A model generated the notes under the pieces. The model saw only the letters and a program-made list of their open reading frames with translations, did not search any database and had not been told where the DNA came from. 7,061 nucleotides of DNA, taken from NCBI GenBank assembly GCA_964502145.1, contig CAZCVI010000155.1:1-7061 (forward strand). The letters are read 5' to 3'. Positions 1 through 5,842 of this stretch are shown here, one piece after another. The stretch is from CAZCVI01 sp964502145. Its GTDB lineage: Bacteria > Acidobacteriota > Aminicenantia > UBA2199. A program made the position numbers and the translations under genes. Within the stretch, counting starts at the first letter, position 1; each line of letters starts with the position of its first letter.

Positions 1-345
1 TTGAATTCCGCCAGCGGCTTTCCCTGGGTATCCCAGAGTTTCGCGGTGTTATCCCCCGAAGCGGTGAGCACCTCTTGGCCATCGGGGGAAAACACGGCGC
101 TGTTGACCCACTTCGTATGGCCCTTGAATTCCGCCAGCGGCTTGCCCTGGGTATCCCAGAGTTTCGCCGTTTTATCATCGGAAGCGGTGAGCACCCGTTG
201 GCCATCGGGGGAAAACACGGCGCTGGCGACATAATCAGTATGCCCCTTGAATTCCACCAGCAGCTTTCCCTGGGTATCCCAGAGTTTCGCCGTGTTATCA
301 TTGGAAGCGGTGAGCACCCGTTGGCCATCGGGGGAAAACACAACC
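1..345 (-). repeat. Tandem 123-bp WD40-coding direct repeats
   Basis: Units of exactly 123 bp (41 codons) start at 61, 184 and 307, each with GCGGTGAGCACC, and a partial unit fills 1-60. The units differ at few positions, mostly in the residues after GHT and after TAS. Such near-identity at DNA level points to recent amplification or gene conversion. Each unit encodes one propeller blade. Confidence 0.92.
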
Positions 346-666
346 GTATTAACGGCTCCCGCGTGGTTGAAAGAACGGCTGTAAAAGGGCCATTTTAACG
401 TTGTAAAGGCCGCAGCACTTAATGACCGCAGTACCGGTGCCGGTGGTTCAGGCAAACCGATTTTATACGCGGCTTCTGCGATACGAATGGCTTTGTAGCT
501 ATCATTGGGTAGTATGAGTTCCGCTTCCGATGCCAGCCGATTGCAAAGGGCTATTTTATATTGTTCATCTGCCCGTCTCTTCTCCCCCAAGGCTTTCAGT
601 TCGTTTTGTGTTGCAATATCCTTTTGTTTAATGGCTTCAAGGGTTTGATTATCTGCTCTTTTTTTT
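1..666 (-). CDS. C-terminal coiled-coil/WD40 half of the nSTAND protein (-1 frame, runs off left edge)
   Basis: This is the continuation of the nSTAND gene, read in the -1 frame from the A8 run at 659-666; the frame is closed upstream by a stop at 684-686. It begins with coiled-coil segments of the type RADNQTLEAIKQK and GEKRRADEQYK, which continue the register of the upstream half. A helical linker follows (NRLASEAELILPNDSYKAI), of a kind often seen just before WD40 blocks in nSTAND1 proteins. Then come at least three WD40 repeats of 41 residues with the signatures VFSPDGQRVLTAS and TAKLWDTQGK; the third is cut by the window edge. WD40 propellers are binding scaffolds, so the inferred role is ligand or partner sensing. 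No start codon or ribosome-binding site lies near its beginning, so it needs a frameshift from the upstream half, or it is a disrupted gene. The WD40 identity is certain; the expression route is not. Confidence 0.8.
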
Positions 667-2113
667 GCTCTAAGGCTTTCTGCTCATTTTGAGTTGCGAT
701 AGTTTTTTGGTTTATAGCTACCAGGGATTGTTCATCCGCCCGGTTTTTCTGTTGAATCGCTTCTTTATATTGTTCATCCGCCCGTCTCTTCTGCACAAAA
801 GCAAAGATGGCCAAACCAATGGCAATAATCGCCACCATGGAAACAATCGCATTTATTTTTCTTCTACGCCGCCACTCTTTTTCCATTTCCTGGCGTTTGA
901 CCTCTTCCAAACGTTTTTTCTTGCGCTGGTGAATCACCGGGGCCAAGACATCATGAATGATCTCCACATGCTCTTTATCGCCAATAAATAATTTGCGGAG
1001 CAGTTTTTTATCCGTGGCCGTTTCAATCCCCTGCCGGTGGGCAAACTGCCGTTCCAGATAACAGGGGGTGCGAAACCCATTGTCGGTTAATAAATGATCC
1101 TCAATCCACTCGGCCAACACCCGGGGTTGTGGCAACTGCTCTATAATGCCCTGGTAAAAAGCCGCCAGTATCTCATCCTTGGCCTGCTTGGTTAACGAAC
1201 CCACCCCCTTTTCATAGACCTGATCACACAACAAACTGAACAACGCCGGTTCCACTTCCAATTGGTCTAAACTGACCGTTTCCCGTTCCATATCGCCGGG
1301 ATAAAACTGCTCCAGAATATCCTGTTTAATCGTCTCATCCTTAAAGACCCCGGTTTTATCCATCACCTCGCGGGCTTGTAGACCATTTAAATGCTTCACC
1401 CGATACATCACGCGGTGCAACGAGGGGATAGACTTTTTTAAATCATCCATATGCGGCAGATAATCTTCCCGCAAACCCAGCACCACCCGGAAGGTGGAAT
1501 ATTCACTGAGATAGGGAAACACTTCCTGACGGTTGATAATCTGTGCTTCCAAGAGCGGCGGCACCTGGTCCTCGATTAACCAGTACAACTGGTCCCGCAA
1601 CGCCTCCCGCTGGGCATGATGCTTGCCCAGTGTAAAAAACTCCTCGAACTGGTCCAATATCAACACCGGGGTGACAGGAATAGGTCTGTCACCCGCCCCG
1701 GGGCAGAGAAAATCAACGGCCCGGAAAAACTGCCACAAGGAGACCTCTTCGCCATGTATGTGCGGGGTTAAAATCCCCGGCTTAGGTGTCACGGTGATAC
1801 CGTGGGCCGCGCATTGCACCGCCATCTCCTTTTTAATCTGACCCACCAATGGCAGGCCACCCGCCGCATAATCCAGACGAATCCGCACCGGTAAAAAAGA
1901 CTTCTGCCGTAATAACGGCACCAACCCCGCATTCACCAACGAGGTTTTGCCAATACCCGACTTGCCAAACACCAGGGTCAGCGGATTTAATTCCACCAGA
2001 TTAAACAGCTCCCTGGCTTCCCTGCTCCGCCCGAAGAAAATATCCCGGTCCTCTTCCTCGTAATAATGCAGCCCTTTAAAGGGTTTCTTGGGGGTGCCCT
2101 GTGCCATGTCCAT
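596..2113 (-). CDS. nSTAND1-type NTPase with central membrane segment (0-frame half)
   Basis: This is a novel-STAND NTPase, a signal-transducing ATPase switch used in bacterial immunity and programmed-death systems. The N-terminus (residues 11-32) carries the nSTAND1 lead-in PFKGLHYYEEEDRDIFFGR. Walker A is GKSGIGKTS (50-58), Walker B is VLILDQFEEFF (150-160), and a sensor-like VVLGLREDYL lies at 210-219. EIIHDVLAPVI (384-394) is the family's conserved end-of-helical-domain motif. A basic stretch RRRRK precedes one transmembrane helix (about 421-440), and a charged coiled coil follows. The 0 frame ends after 505 residues with an aberrant tail from about residue 485, because the WD40 part lies in the -1 frame. 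The first ATG is chosen because AGGAA sits 7 bases upstream, overlapping the SIR2-TIR stop. The gene is very likely co-translated with SIR2-TIR and is its probable switch partner. Confidence 0.9.
   Translation of the reverse strand: MDMAQGTPKKPFKGLHYYEEEDRDIFFGRSREARELFNLVELNPLTLVFGKSGIGKTSLVNAGLVPLLRQKSFLPVRIRLDYAAGGLPLVGQIKKEMAVQCAAHGITVTPKPGILTPHIHGEEVSLWQFFRAVDFLCPGAGDRPIPVTPVLILDQFEEFFTLGKHHAQREALRDQLYWLIEDQVPPLLEAQIINRQEVFPYLSEYSTFRVVLGLREDYLPHMDDLKKSIPSLHRVMYRVKHLNGLQAREVMDKTGVFKDETIKQDILEQFYPGDMERETVSLDQLEVEPALFSLLCDQVYEKGVGSLTKQAKDEILAAFYQGIIEQLPQPRVLAEWIEDHLLTDNGFRTPCYLERQFAHRQGIETATDKKLLRKLFIGDKEHVEIIHDVLAPVIHQRKKKRLEEVKRQEMEKEWRRRRKINAIVSMVAIIAIGLAIFAFVQKRRADEQYKEAIQQKNRADEQSLVAINQKTIATQNEQKALEQKKEQIIKPLKPLNKRILQHKTN
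659..666 (-). other. A8 slippery run: candidate -1 frameshift or slippage site
   Basis: On the minus strand the 0 frame reads CAA AAA AAA GAG and ends at a TGA (596-598) 23 codons beyond the GAG. Slipping back one base, or adding one A, gives CAA AAA AAA AGA GCA GAT, which restores a K-x-R-A-D heptad like its neighbours (QKRRAD, QKNRAD, EKRRAD) and opens the WD40 half. The context fits the X XXY YYZ form as A AAA AAA. I see no strong downstream stem-loop and no clear upstream Shine-Dalgarno-like stimulator. Transcriptional slippage, a genuine one-base loss or a homopolymer sequencing error all remain possible. Confidence 0.6.
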
Positions 2114-2120
2114 GGGTTCT

Positions 2121-2126
2121 TTCCTA
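2121..2126 (-). promoter_or_regulatory. Ribosome-binding site overlapping the upstream stop codon
   Basis: The minus strand reads TAGGAA: the TAG is the stop of SIR2-TIR and AGGAA is the Shine-Dalgarno element of the nSTAND gene, 7 bases before its ATG. This supports translational coupling and favours the first of the two nearby ATGs (the second lies six bases further downstream). Confidence 0.65.
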
Positions 2127-3488
2127 TTGTTTTAGCAGCGCCAGCAACTGGTGGCGCAGTTTTTCGTAATCCCCGGTGCGGTTACCGCCGGGAATATGCA
2201 AATAAACCAAGGGCTTGAAGGTGTCCCACATCCATGGCGTGTCATCAATTTTCACCGGTATAATATGTTTCGGATTATGGTGGTTAATATGGGCGCCATA
2301 GGCCCATTCCCATTCCCGGATATGGTATTTGATAGCCGTGCCCGTTTCCTGTTGCAGTTGCGAGGCGTTTTGGGAGACCAGCGGAATAAAGATGGGACAC
2401 GCGGAAATGGCGCTGGCAATTTTGTCATCCACCCGCTCCCCCGCAGGCAACTGCCCCTCATCCAACCAGACCTGGATGCCATCGGCCTGCAACTGCGCCA
2501 CCAACCTCTGGGCCACGGGACGATCGGCACCGATAAAACTGATAAACACGGGCGCGGGAAAATCCTTGACGGCCACAATATCCCCGGGATGTTTACCCTC
2601 CACTTTCTGGAACAACTCGGCCACCAATTCCAGATTGTTTTTGGAATAATACACCTCCGTGCCATGGGCCTTTAAAAACCGCTGCAAGTCGCCACAGTGA
2701 AAGGCGGCAAAATCGTCACCCAGAAAATGCTGGGCCGCACCGCCCTTCTGATAGGGACTCTTGGACAGGGAACGGATAAAAAAACGGAACAACCAGTCAT
2801 CGTAACCACAGCCAATAAAGAGGAGGTTGGACCTTTCCACGGTTTGGAAAAAGACGTTTTTGCGGTCTGTCTCCATGTCTTTTTGAAAGGTGACAATGGT
2901 TTCCAGGATATCTTTTTCCGTGAAGGCCGGAGCGCCACTGCCCACCGCGTTGCCGTAAATATTAAAGATGAGGGAACACTTGCCCGCTTTCACGTCGTCG
3001 ATAAGGGTGAGATCCGGGGAAATCGACCATTTTTTATTGAGCGTATAGTGCAGGGTTAAGACCTCATGGTTTCGTATTTGCTTCAGGGTATCTTGGAGGT
3101 AATTATCATAGGTGGTGTTGATAAAGATGCCCAGTTTATGGATGCGGGCCAGTTGTTTCAGGGAGTAGTCTGGGACCAGTTCCAAGGTTTCCCATTGGTG
3201 GCAGAGAAAATCTTTGACCACATTATACGGGGTTTTTATCTCCGGGTGGTCTTCTTGATAGCGAAACACCGCTTGGAAAAAGGTATCCTTGGGTTGTCTG
3301 GGTTCCAAGCCCATTTGTGTCACAAAGGAATCGGCCAGAAAGGGGTATAACAAGAAGGGTTCAGTCTCAGGGTTTGCTTTGGGGCGGACCCAGTACAGAC
3401 CGTCGCCAATCACCGGTATCACATCGCCCTCGTGGATATACCGGACCAGATTTTCCCAACAAAAATCAACCGCCATATGTGCATTCAT
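2124..3488 (-). CDS. SIR2-like domain fused to C-terminal TIR domain
   Basis: This 454-residue fusion has two NAD-related modules. The SIR2-like part (about 15-290) shows a Rossmann-type start GDVIPVIGDGL (21-31), NTTYDNYL (124-131), NIYGN (176-180) and NLLFIGCGYDDWLFR (221-235). The TIR part (about 312-435) shows PVFISFIG (313-320), IQVWLDEGQLPAGE (338-351), IPLVSQNA (368-375) and REWEWAYG (391-398), where Glu392 or Glu394 is the candidate NADase glutamate. TIR and SIR2 domains commonly cleave or bind NAD in phage-triggered abortive infection. The positions of the catalytic Asn and His of SIR2 enzymes appear to be Thr126 and Tyr178, so the SIR2 half may only bind a ligand. The start is supported by AGGAA six bases upstream of the ATG. 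It is first in an operon with the nSTAND gene, 10 bases apart, which suggests an effector controlled by that switch. The pairing and role are inferred. Confidence 0.88.
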   Translation of the reverse strand: MNAHMAVDFCWENLVRYIHEGDVIPVIGDGLYWVRPKANPETEPFLLYPFLADSFVTQMGLEPRQPKDTFFQAVFRYQEDHPEIKTPYNVVKDFLCHQWETLELVPDYSLKQLARIHKLGIFINTTYDNYLQDTLKQIRNHEVLTLHYTLNKKWSISPDLTLIDDVKAGKCSLIFNIYGNAVGSGAPAFTEKDILETIVTFQKDMETDRKNVFFQTVERSNLLFIGCGYDDWLFRFFIRSLSKSPYQKGGAAQHFLGDDFAAFHCGDLQRFLKAHGTEVYYSKNNLELVAELFQKVEGKHPGDIVAVKDFPAPVFISFIGADRPVAQRLVAQLQADGIQVWLDEGQLPAGERVDDKIASAISACPIFIPLVSQNASQLQQETGTAIKYHIREWEWAYGAHINHHNPKHIIPVKIDDTPWMWDTFKPLVYLHIPGGNRTGDYEKLRHQLLALLKQ

Positions 3489-3515
3489 GATTTATTCCTA
3501 TCCCAATAAAGAGAC

Positions 3516-3524
3516 ATGATACCA
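3516..3524 (-). promoter_or_regulatory. Extended -10 promoter candidate for the SIR2-TIR operon
   Basis: The minus strand reads TGGTATCAT, a TGN extended -10 with five of six TATAAT matches. The -35 region at 17-bp spacing (TTCCTT) is poor. Predicted initiation is about 20 bases before the ATG at 3488, leaving room for the AGGAA ribosome-binding site. Two CATAAATG direct repeats (3523-3530 and 3555-3562, 32 bp apart) lie over and just upstream of it and could be operators. Confidence 0.35.
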
Positions 3525-3574
3525 TAAATGAAAGGGAAAAGGAATAGCGAAAATCATAAATGGGTATTGGAAAG

Positions 3575-3625
3575 TGGTATGCCTCCGGCGGCTCTCCGTG
3601 GGCCAAAGGACGAAACGGCATGCCA
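3575..3625. repeat. 51-bp REP/MITE-like element with 9-bp inverted ends
   Basis: TGGTATGCC at 3575-3583 and GGCATGCCA at 3617-3625 are inverted repeats with one mismatch, enclosing a GC-rich core (CCTCCGGCGG and CCGT...ACGG) in an otherwise AT-rich intergenic stretch. On the minus strand the element translates spuriously as MPFRPLAHGEPPEAYHF, a string I associate with dispersed repeats in other genomes; that recollection is unverified. It ends nine bases before the -35 box of the plus-strand promoter. A palindromic dispersed repeat is the best reading. Confidence 0.45.
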
Positions 3626-3633
3626 AACATAAC

Positions 3634-3662
3634 TTGACATTTAGACCATTTACCTCTAAAAT
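3634..3662 (+). promoter_or_regulatory. Strong sigma-70 promoter for the plus-strand genes
   Basis: A perfect TTGACA (3634-3639), a 17-bp spacer and TAAAAT (3657-3662, five of six) form a near-consensus promoter. Initiation is expected near 3669. It would transcribe the methyltransferase relic and the YhcG nuclease gene, and possibly the two genes beyond, since I see no convincing terminator before 5840. Confidence 0.65.
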
Positions 3663-3701
3663 CCTTCTTGGGAAACAAATATTACCCGTAAATTCAATAA
3701 C

Positions 3702-3849
3702 ATGGAGATAAACACTGCAAAACATTGAAGGTATTACTGAAATAGATAAACGGCGCGAATTGGGGCAGGTATTCACTCCACCACCCATTGCTGAATTTAT
3801 GGCATCGTTTTTCGAGGTCAATTGGTCCGAAAGGCAGCAGCTTGAGTAG
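3702..3849 (+). pseudogene. Relic of an adenine-specific DNA methyltransferase N-terminus
   Basis: From 3721 to the TAG at 3847-3849 the frame encodes 42 residues including DKRRELGQVFTPPPIAEFMA. This is the characteristic N-terminal lead-in of Eco57I/type IIG-like N6-adenine methyltransferases (R-x-x-L-G-Q-x-F-T-P-P), in which motif I normally follows soon after. Here the protein stops before motif I, and no NPPY motif exists downstream. The plausible ATG at 3702 is out of frame: it reads eight codons to a TGA (3726-3728), and removing one A from the AAAA at 3719-3722 would join it to the relic. I infer a methyltransferase gene truncated by deletion at its 3' side and frameshifted near its start. 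The promoter at 3634-3662 probably belonged to it. Its TAG overlaps the ribosome-binding site of the next gene. The sequence similarity is clear by eye but short. Confidence 0.6.
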
Positions 3850-3860
3850 AGGGTAATTAG

Positions 3861-4913
3861 ATGAAGAATAATTTGCAAACAATTGATAGTATGCTGTTTC
3901 AAGAAATTTCCACACTCATTGAACACGCAAAAAAGAATGTCGTTACGACTATAAATCGAGAAATGGTTGTTCTGCACTGGCAGGTTGGGAACATCATCAG
4001 TAGCGAAATTACCAAAAATAACCGTGCCGATTATGGCAAACGAATTATTAAGGAATTAAGTAGGCAACTCACCTTGCATTATGGGAAAGGATTCAGCGAG
4101 ACCAATCTGCGGAACGCCATCAAATTTGCCCAGGTATATCCGTCTCCAGAAATTTCTCACACACTGTGTGAGAAATTGAGTTGGTCGCATATCCGCGAGC
4201 TGATTTATATAGAGGATGAGTTAAAACGGGATTTTTATTGCCAACTCTGCGCCTATGAACGATGGTCAGTACGAACGTTGCAGGAACGTATGGACAGCAT
4301 GCTATTTGAACGAACCGCTATCTCCAAAAAGCCAGAACAAACGATAAAAGGCGATCTGGTAAAACTCAAAGAAAAAAAGGAACTATCTCCAGCACTCACT
4401 TTTCGTGACCCATATGTGCTTGATTTTTTGGATTTGCACGATTCCTACAGCGAAAAAGATCTGGAACACGCCATACTTCGCCGAATGAAGGAGTTTCTTG
4501 TTGAAATCGGTTCCGATTTTGCATTTATGGGGCAGCAAAAACGCATCACCATTGATAATGAGGATTTTTACATCGACCTCCTTTTTTATCATAGAACCTG
4601 GAAACGACTGGTTGTGATTGAACTTAAGCTGGGGAAATTTAAAGCAGCTTATAAAGGACAAATGGAACTGTACCTGCGTTGGCTTGAAAAGTATGAGATG
4701 AGGGAGGGCGAAAAGAAACCCATTGGGCTTATTTTATGTGCCGAAAAAAAGACAGAACAGGTAGAACTGATGACTCTTGACGATGAACAGATAGAAATAG
4801 CTGAATATAAAACCCAAATTCCAGATCGACGATTGTTTGTCGATTCATTGCACCATGCCATTATTGAAGCCAGAAAAGAGTTTGGTGATATCACCGGGGA
4901 TGACTTCGATTAA
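3861..4913 (+). CDS. yhcG: YhcG/DUF1016 family PD-(D/E)XK nuclease
   Basis: This is a full-length 350-residue YhcG-type protein. The N-terminal DUF1016 domain (about 10-150) is recognisable from VVLHWQVGNII (36-46), the GKGFSETNLRNA stretch (75-86), LSWSHIRELI (106-115) and SMLFERTAISKKP (146-158). The C-terminal nuclease domain (about 175-335) carries the PD-(D/E)XK core: DFYIDLLFYHR (235-245, Asp239) and VVIELKLGKF (251-260, Glu254 and Lys256), followed by GQMELYL. The family is predicted to cut nucleic acid and is frequent in mobile and restriction-modification neighbourhoods; no specific substrate can be read here. The ATG is set by AGAGGG seven bases upstream, which overlaps the stop of the methyltransferase relic. 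It is the first intact gene behind the strong promoter at 3634-3662. A 27-bp palindrome lies inside the gene at 4151-4177. Confidence 0.93.
   Translation: MKNNLQTIDSMLFQEISTLIEHAKKNVVTTINREMVVLHWQVGNIISSEITKNNRADYGKRIIKELSRQLTLHYGKGFSETNLRNAIKFAQVYPSPEISHTLCEKLSWSHIRELIYIEDELKRDFYCQLCAYERWSVRTLQERMDSMLFERTAISKKPEQTIKGDLVKLKEKKELSPALTFRDPYVLDFLDLHDSYSEKDLEHAILRRMKEFLVEIGSDFAFMGQQKRITIDNEDFYIDLLFYHRTWKRLVVIELKLGKFKAAYKGQMELYLRWLEKYEMREGEKKPIGLILCAEKKTEQVELMTLDDEQIEIAEYKTQIPDRRLFVDSLHHAIIEARKEFGDITGDDFD
4151..4177. repeat. 27-bp perfect palindrome inside the YhcG gene
   Basis: AATTTCTCACACA and its exact reverse complement TGTGTGAGAAATT flank a single C. Thirteen-base perfect arms in coding sequence are unusual. 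It encodes roughly residues 98-106, immediately before the conserved SWSH motif. In RNA it could form about a 12-bp stem with a 3-base loop; in DNA it looks like a dimeric protein-binding site. Confidence 0.8.
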
Positions 4914-4985
4914 ATGCTCTGGCGAAAGGGACTGCCAGCCAATGTATGAAACAATGCCCCATTTAATTCTGACATAATGATTAGT

Positions 4986-4990
4986 GGAGG
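4986..4990 (+). promoter_or_regulatory. Ribosome-binding site that sets the start at 4996
   Basis: A perfect GGAGG lies five bases before ATG 4996. It overlaps the upstream in-frame GTG at 4984, which has no ribosome-binding site of its own. The start at 4996 is therefore preferred and gives 177 residues. Confidence 0.7.
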
Positions 4991-4995
4991 TTAAT

Positions 4996-5529
4996 ATGGA
5001 GATTAAGAAGGTTGATATGGAGAATACGAAGGTTATTGTGGAGATTATGAAGGGTTCTCACCACTCGAAGATCACAGGCAATTTTGGTGAACTACTCGTT
5101 TTGTATTGGTTGTCTAAACACGGTTTTGAATGCGCTGTGATTGACCATGTTGGCCTAGATATCATCGCAAGGAATCTGTACACCAATGAACTAATGGGTA
5201 TTTCTGTCAAGTCGCGATCGCGGAACCCCGGAACAGAGGGCACTCACATCAATATTCCAAAGAAGGACATCCCAAAACTGGAAGCAGCCTGCCAAGCGTT
5301 CGGGTGTAAGCCCTATTTTGCCTTGGTTGTTGACGAAGCTGACACTATAACAGTATTTATTCTTAGCAAGTCACACTTAGAGGAACTTTATCCAAAAGGT
5401 GAGAAGATCATCGCGTGGATGATGAATAAAGCGTGGCAGGAGAAGTACGAAGCCAACAAGGAGATCAAGATATTCACATTCAAAACTGAGACGCTTAATT
5501 GGTGGAGCAAAACTTTAGAGTCTATTTGA
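4996..5529 (+). CDS. Small PD-(D/E)XK-like (Holliday-resolvase-fold) protein
   Basis: This 177-residue protein has the layout of a restriction-like or Hjc-like nuclease domain in its first half. ITGNFGELLVLYWLSKHGF (26-44) supplies the helix Glu32, HVGLDIIAR (51-59) the metal Asp55, and MGISVKSRSRN (67-77) the strand with Lys72. The usual Glu or Gln of the ExK motif is Ser70, so catalysis may be altered or the Glu contributed elsewhere. The C-terminal half (about 90-177) is predicted mixed alpha/beta with no recognised motif. It lies 82 bases after the YhcG gene on the same strand, in a run of plus-strand genes. The first 63 bases form three imperfect 21-bp repeats, so the exact start is less certain than usual. 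I do not recognise a named family; the fold assignment rests on motif spacing only. Confidence 0.72.
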   Translation: MEIKKVDMENTKVIVEIMKGSHHSKITGNFGELLVLYWLSKHGFECAVIDHVGLDIIARNLYTNELMGISVKSRSRNPGTEGTHINIPKKDIPKLEAACQAFGCKPYFALVVDEADTITVFILSKSHLEELYPKGEKIIAWMMNKAWQEKYEANKEIKIFTFKTETLNWWSKTLESI

Positions 5530-5577
5530 CTCTCAGATTATTCTGCAAAGAAAAACCTATGCAATAGGAGTGGAACC

Positions 5578-5820
5578 ATGTTCTTACATGTACAAAAAGC
5601 AACGTATTTACATGATTACGTCATCTGGCTCCGATTTAATAACGGTAGCGAAGGTGAAATCAACCTGGAAAATGAATTGGAAGGCGACGTTTTTGAACCT
5701 CTCAAGAGACTTGAAACATTTAAATCCTTTGCTGTGGACCCTGAACTTGAAACCATCGTATGGGAAAACGGCGCCGATCTCGCCCCGGAATTCCTGCATG
5801 AAAATATGAAAAGAACCTAA
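5578..5820 (+). CDS. DUF2442 domain protein
   Basis: This 80-residue protein matches the DUF2442 pattern over its whole length: an opening strand followed by YVIWLRFNNGSEGEINLE (14-31), then DVFEPLKRLETFKSFAVD (37-54) and TIVWENGADLAPEFLHE (59-75). DUF2442 proteins are small, of unknown biochemical function, and often sit beside DUF4160 in a pair resembling a toxin-antitoxin module. No DUF4160 partner is visible here; the preceding gene is the PD-(D/E)XK-like protein, ending 48 bases upstream. The start is well supported by AGGAG seven bases before the ATG. It is the last gene of the plus-strand run and converges on the MNT gene, with an inverted repeat between them. An orphan half of a two-gene module is the simplest reading. 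Confidence 0.85.
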   Translation: MFLHVQKATYLHDYVIWLRFNNGSEGEINLENELEGDVFEPLKRLETFKSFAVDPELETIVWENGADLAPEFLHENMKRT

Positions 5821-5842
5821 GAAAAAGATCGTCAGCAAGATT

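Noticed and set aside
1..345. Regular direct repeats as a possible CRISPR array
   Set aside because: The period is 123 bp with near-identical sequence throughout and an open WD40 frame; there are no short repeats separated by unique spacers.
1..398. Plus-strand open frames across the left edge (1-234 and 75-398)
   Set aside because: They are antisense shadows of the WD40 repeats; their internal repetition simply mirrors the 123-bp units, and the minus-strand frame has clear WD40 signatures.
2151..2675. 174-codon plus-strand open frame opposite the SIR2-TIR gene
   Set aside because: It has no recognisable domain or supported start, and it lies wholly antisense to the clearly coding TIR region.
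3466..3977. Minus-strand open frames of 70 and 159 codons between the two operons
   Set aside because: They span the promoter, the 51-bp repeat and the start of the YhcG gene, and have no family resemblance; the only striking peptide in them comes from the repeat.
4962..4978. Extended -10 (TGACATAAT) as a promoter for the gene at 4996
   Set aside because: No -35 match at a suitable distance, and initiation would fall at the ribosome-binding site, so read-through from the YhcG promoter is more likely.
4984..4995. GTG at 4984 as the start of the PD-(D/E)XK-like protein
   Set aside because: It overlaps the GGAGG that serves the ATG at 4996 and has no ribosome-binding site of its own.
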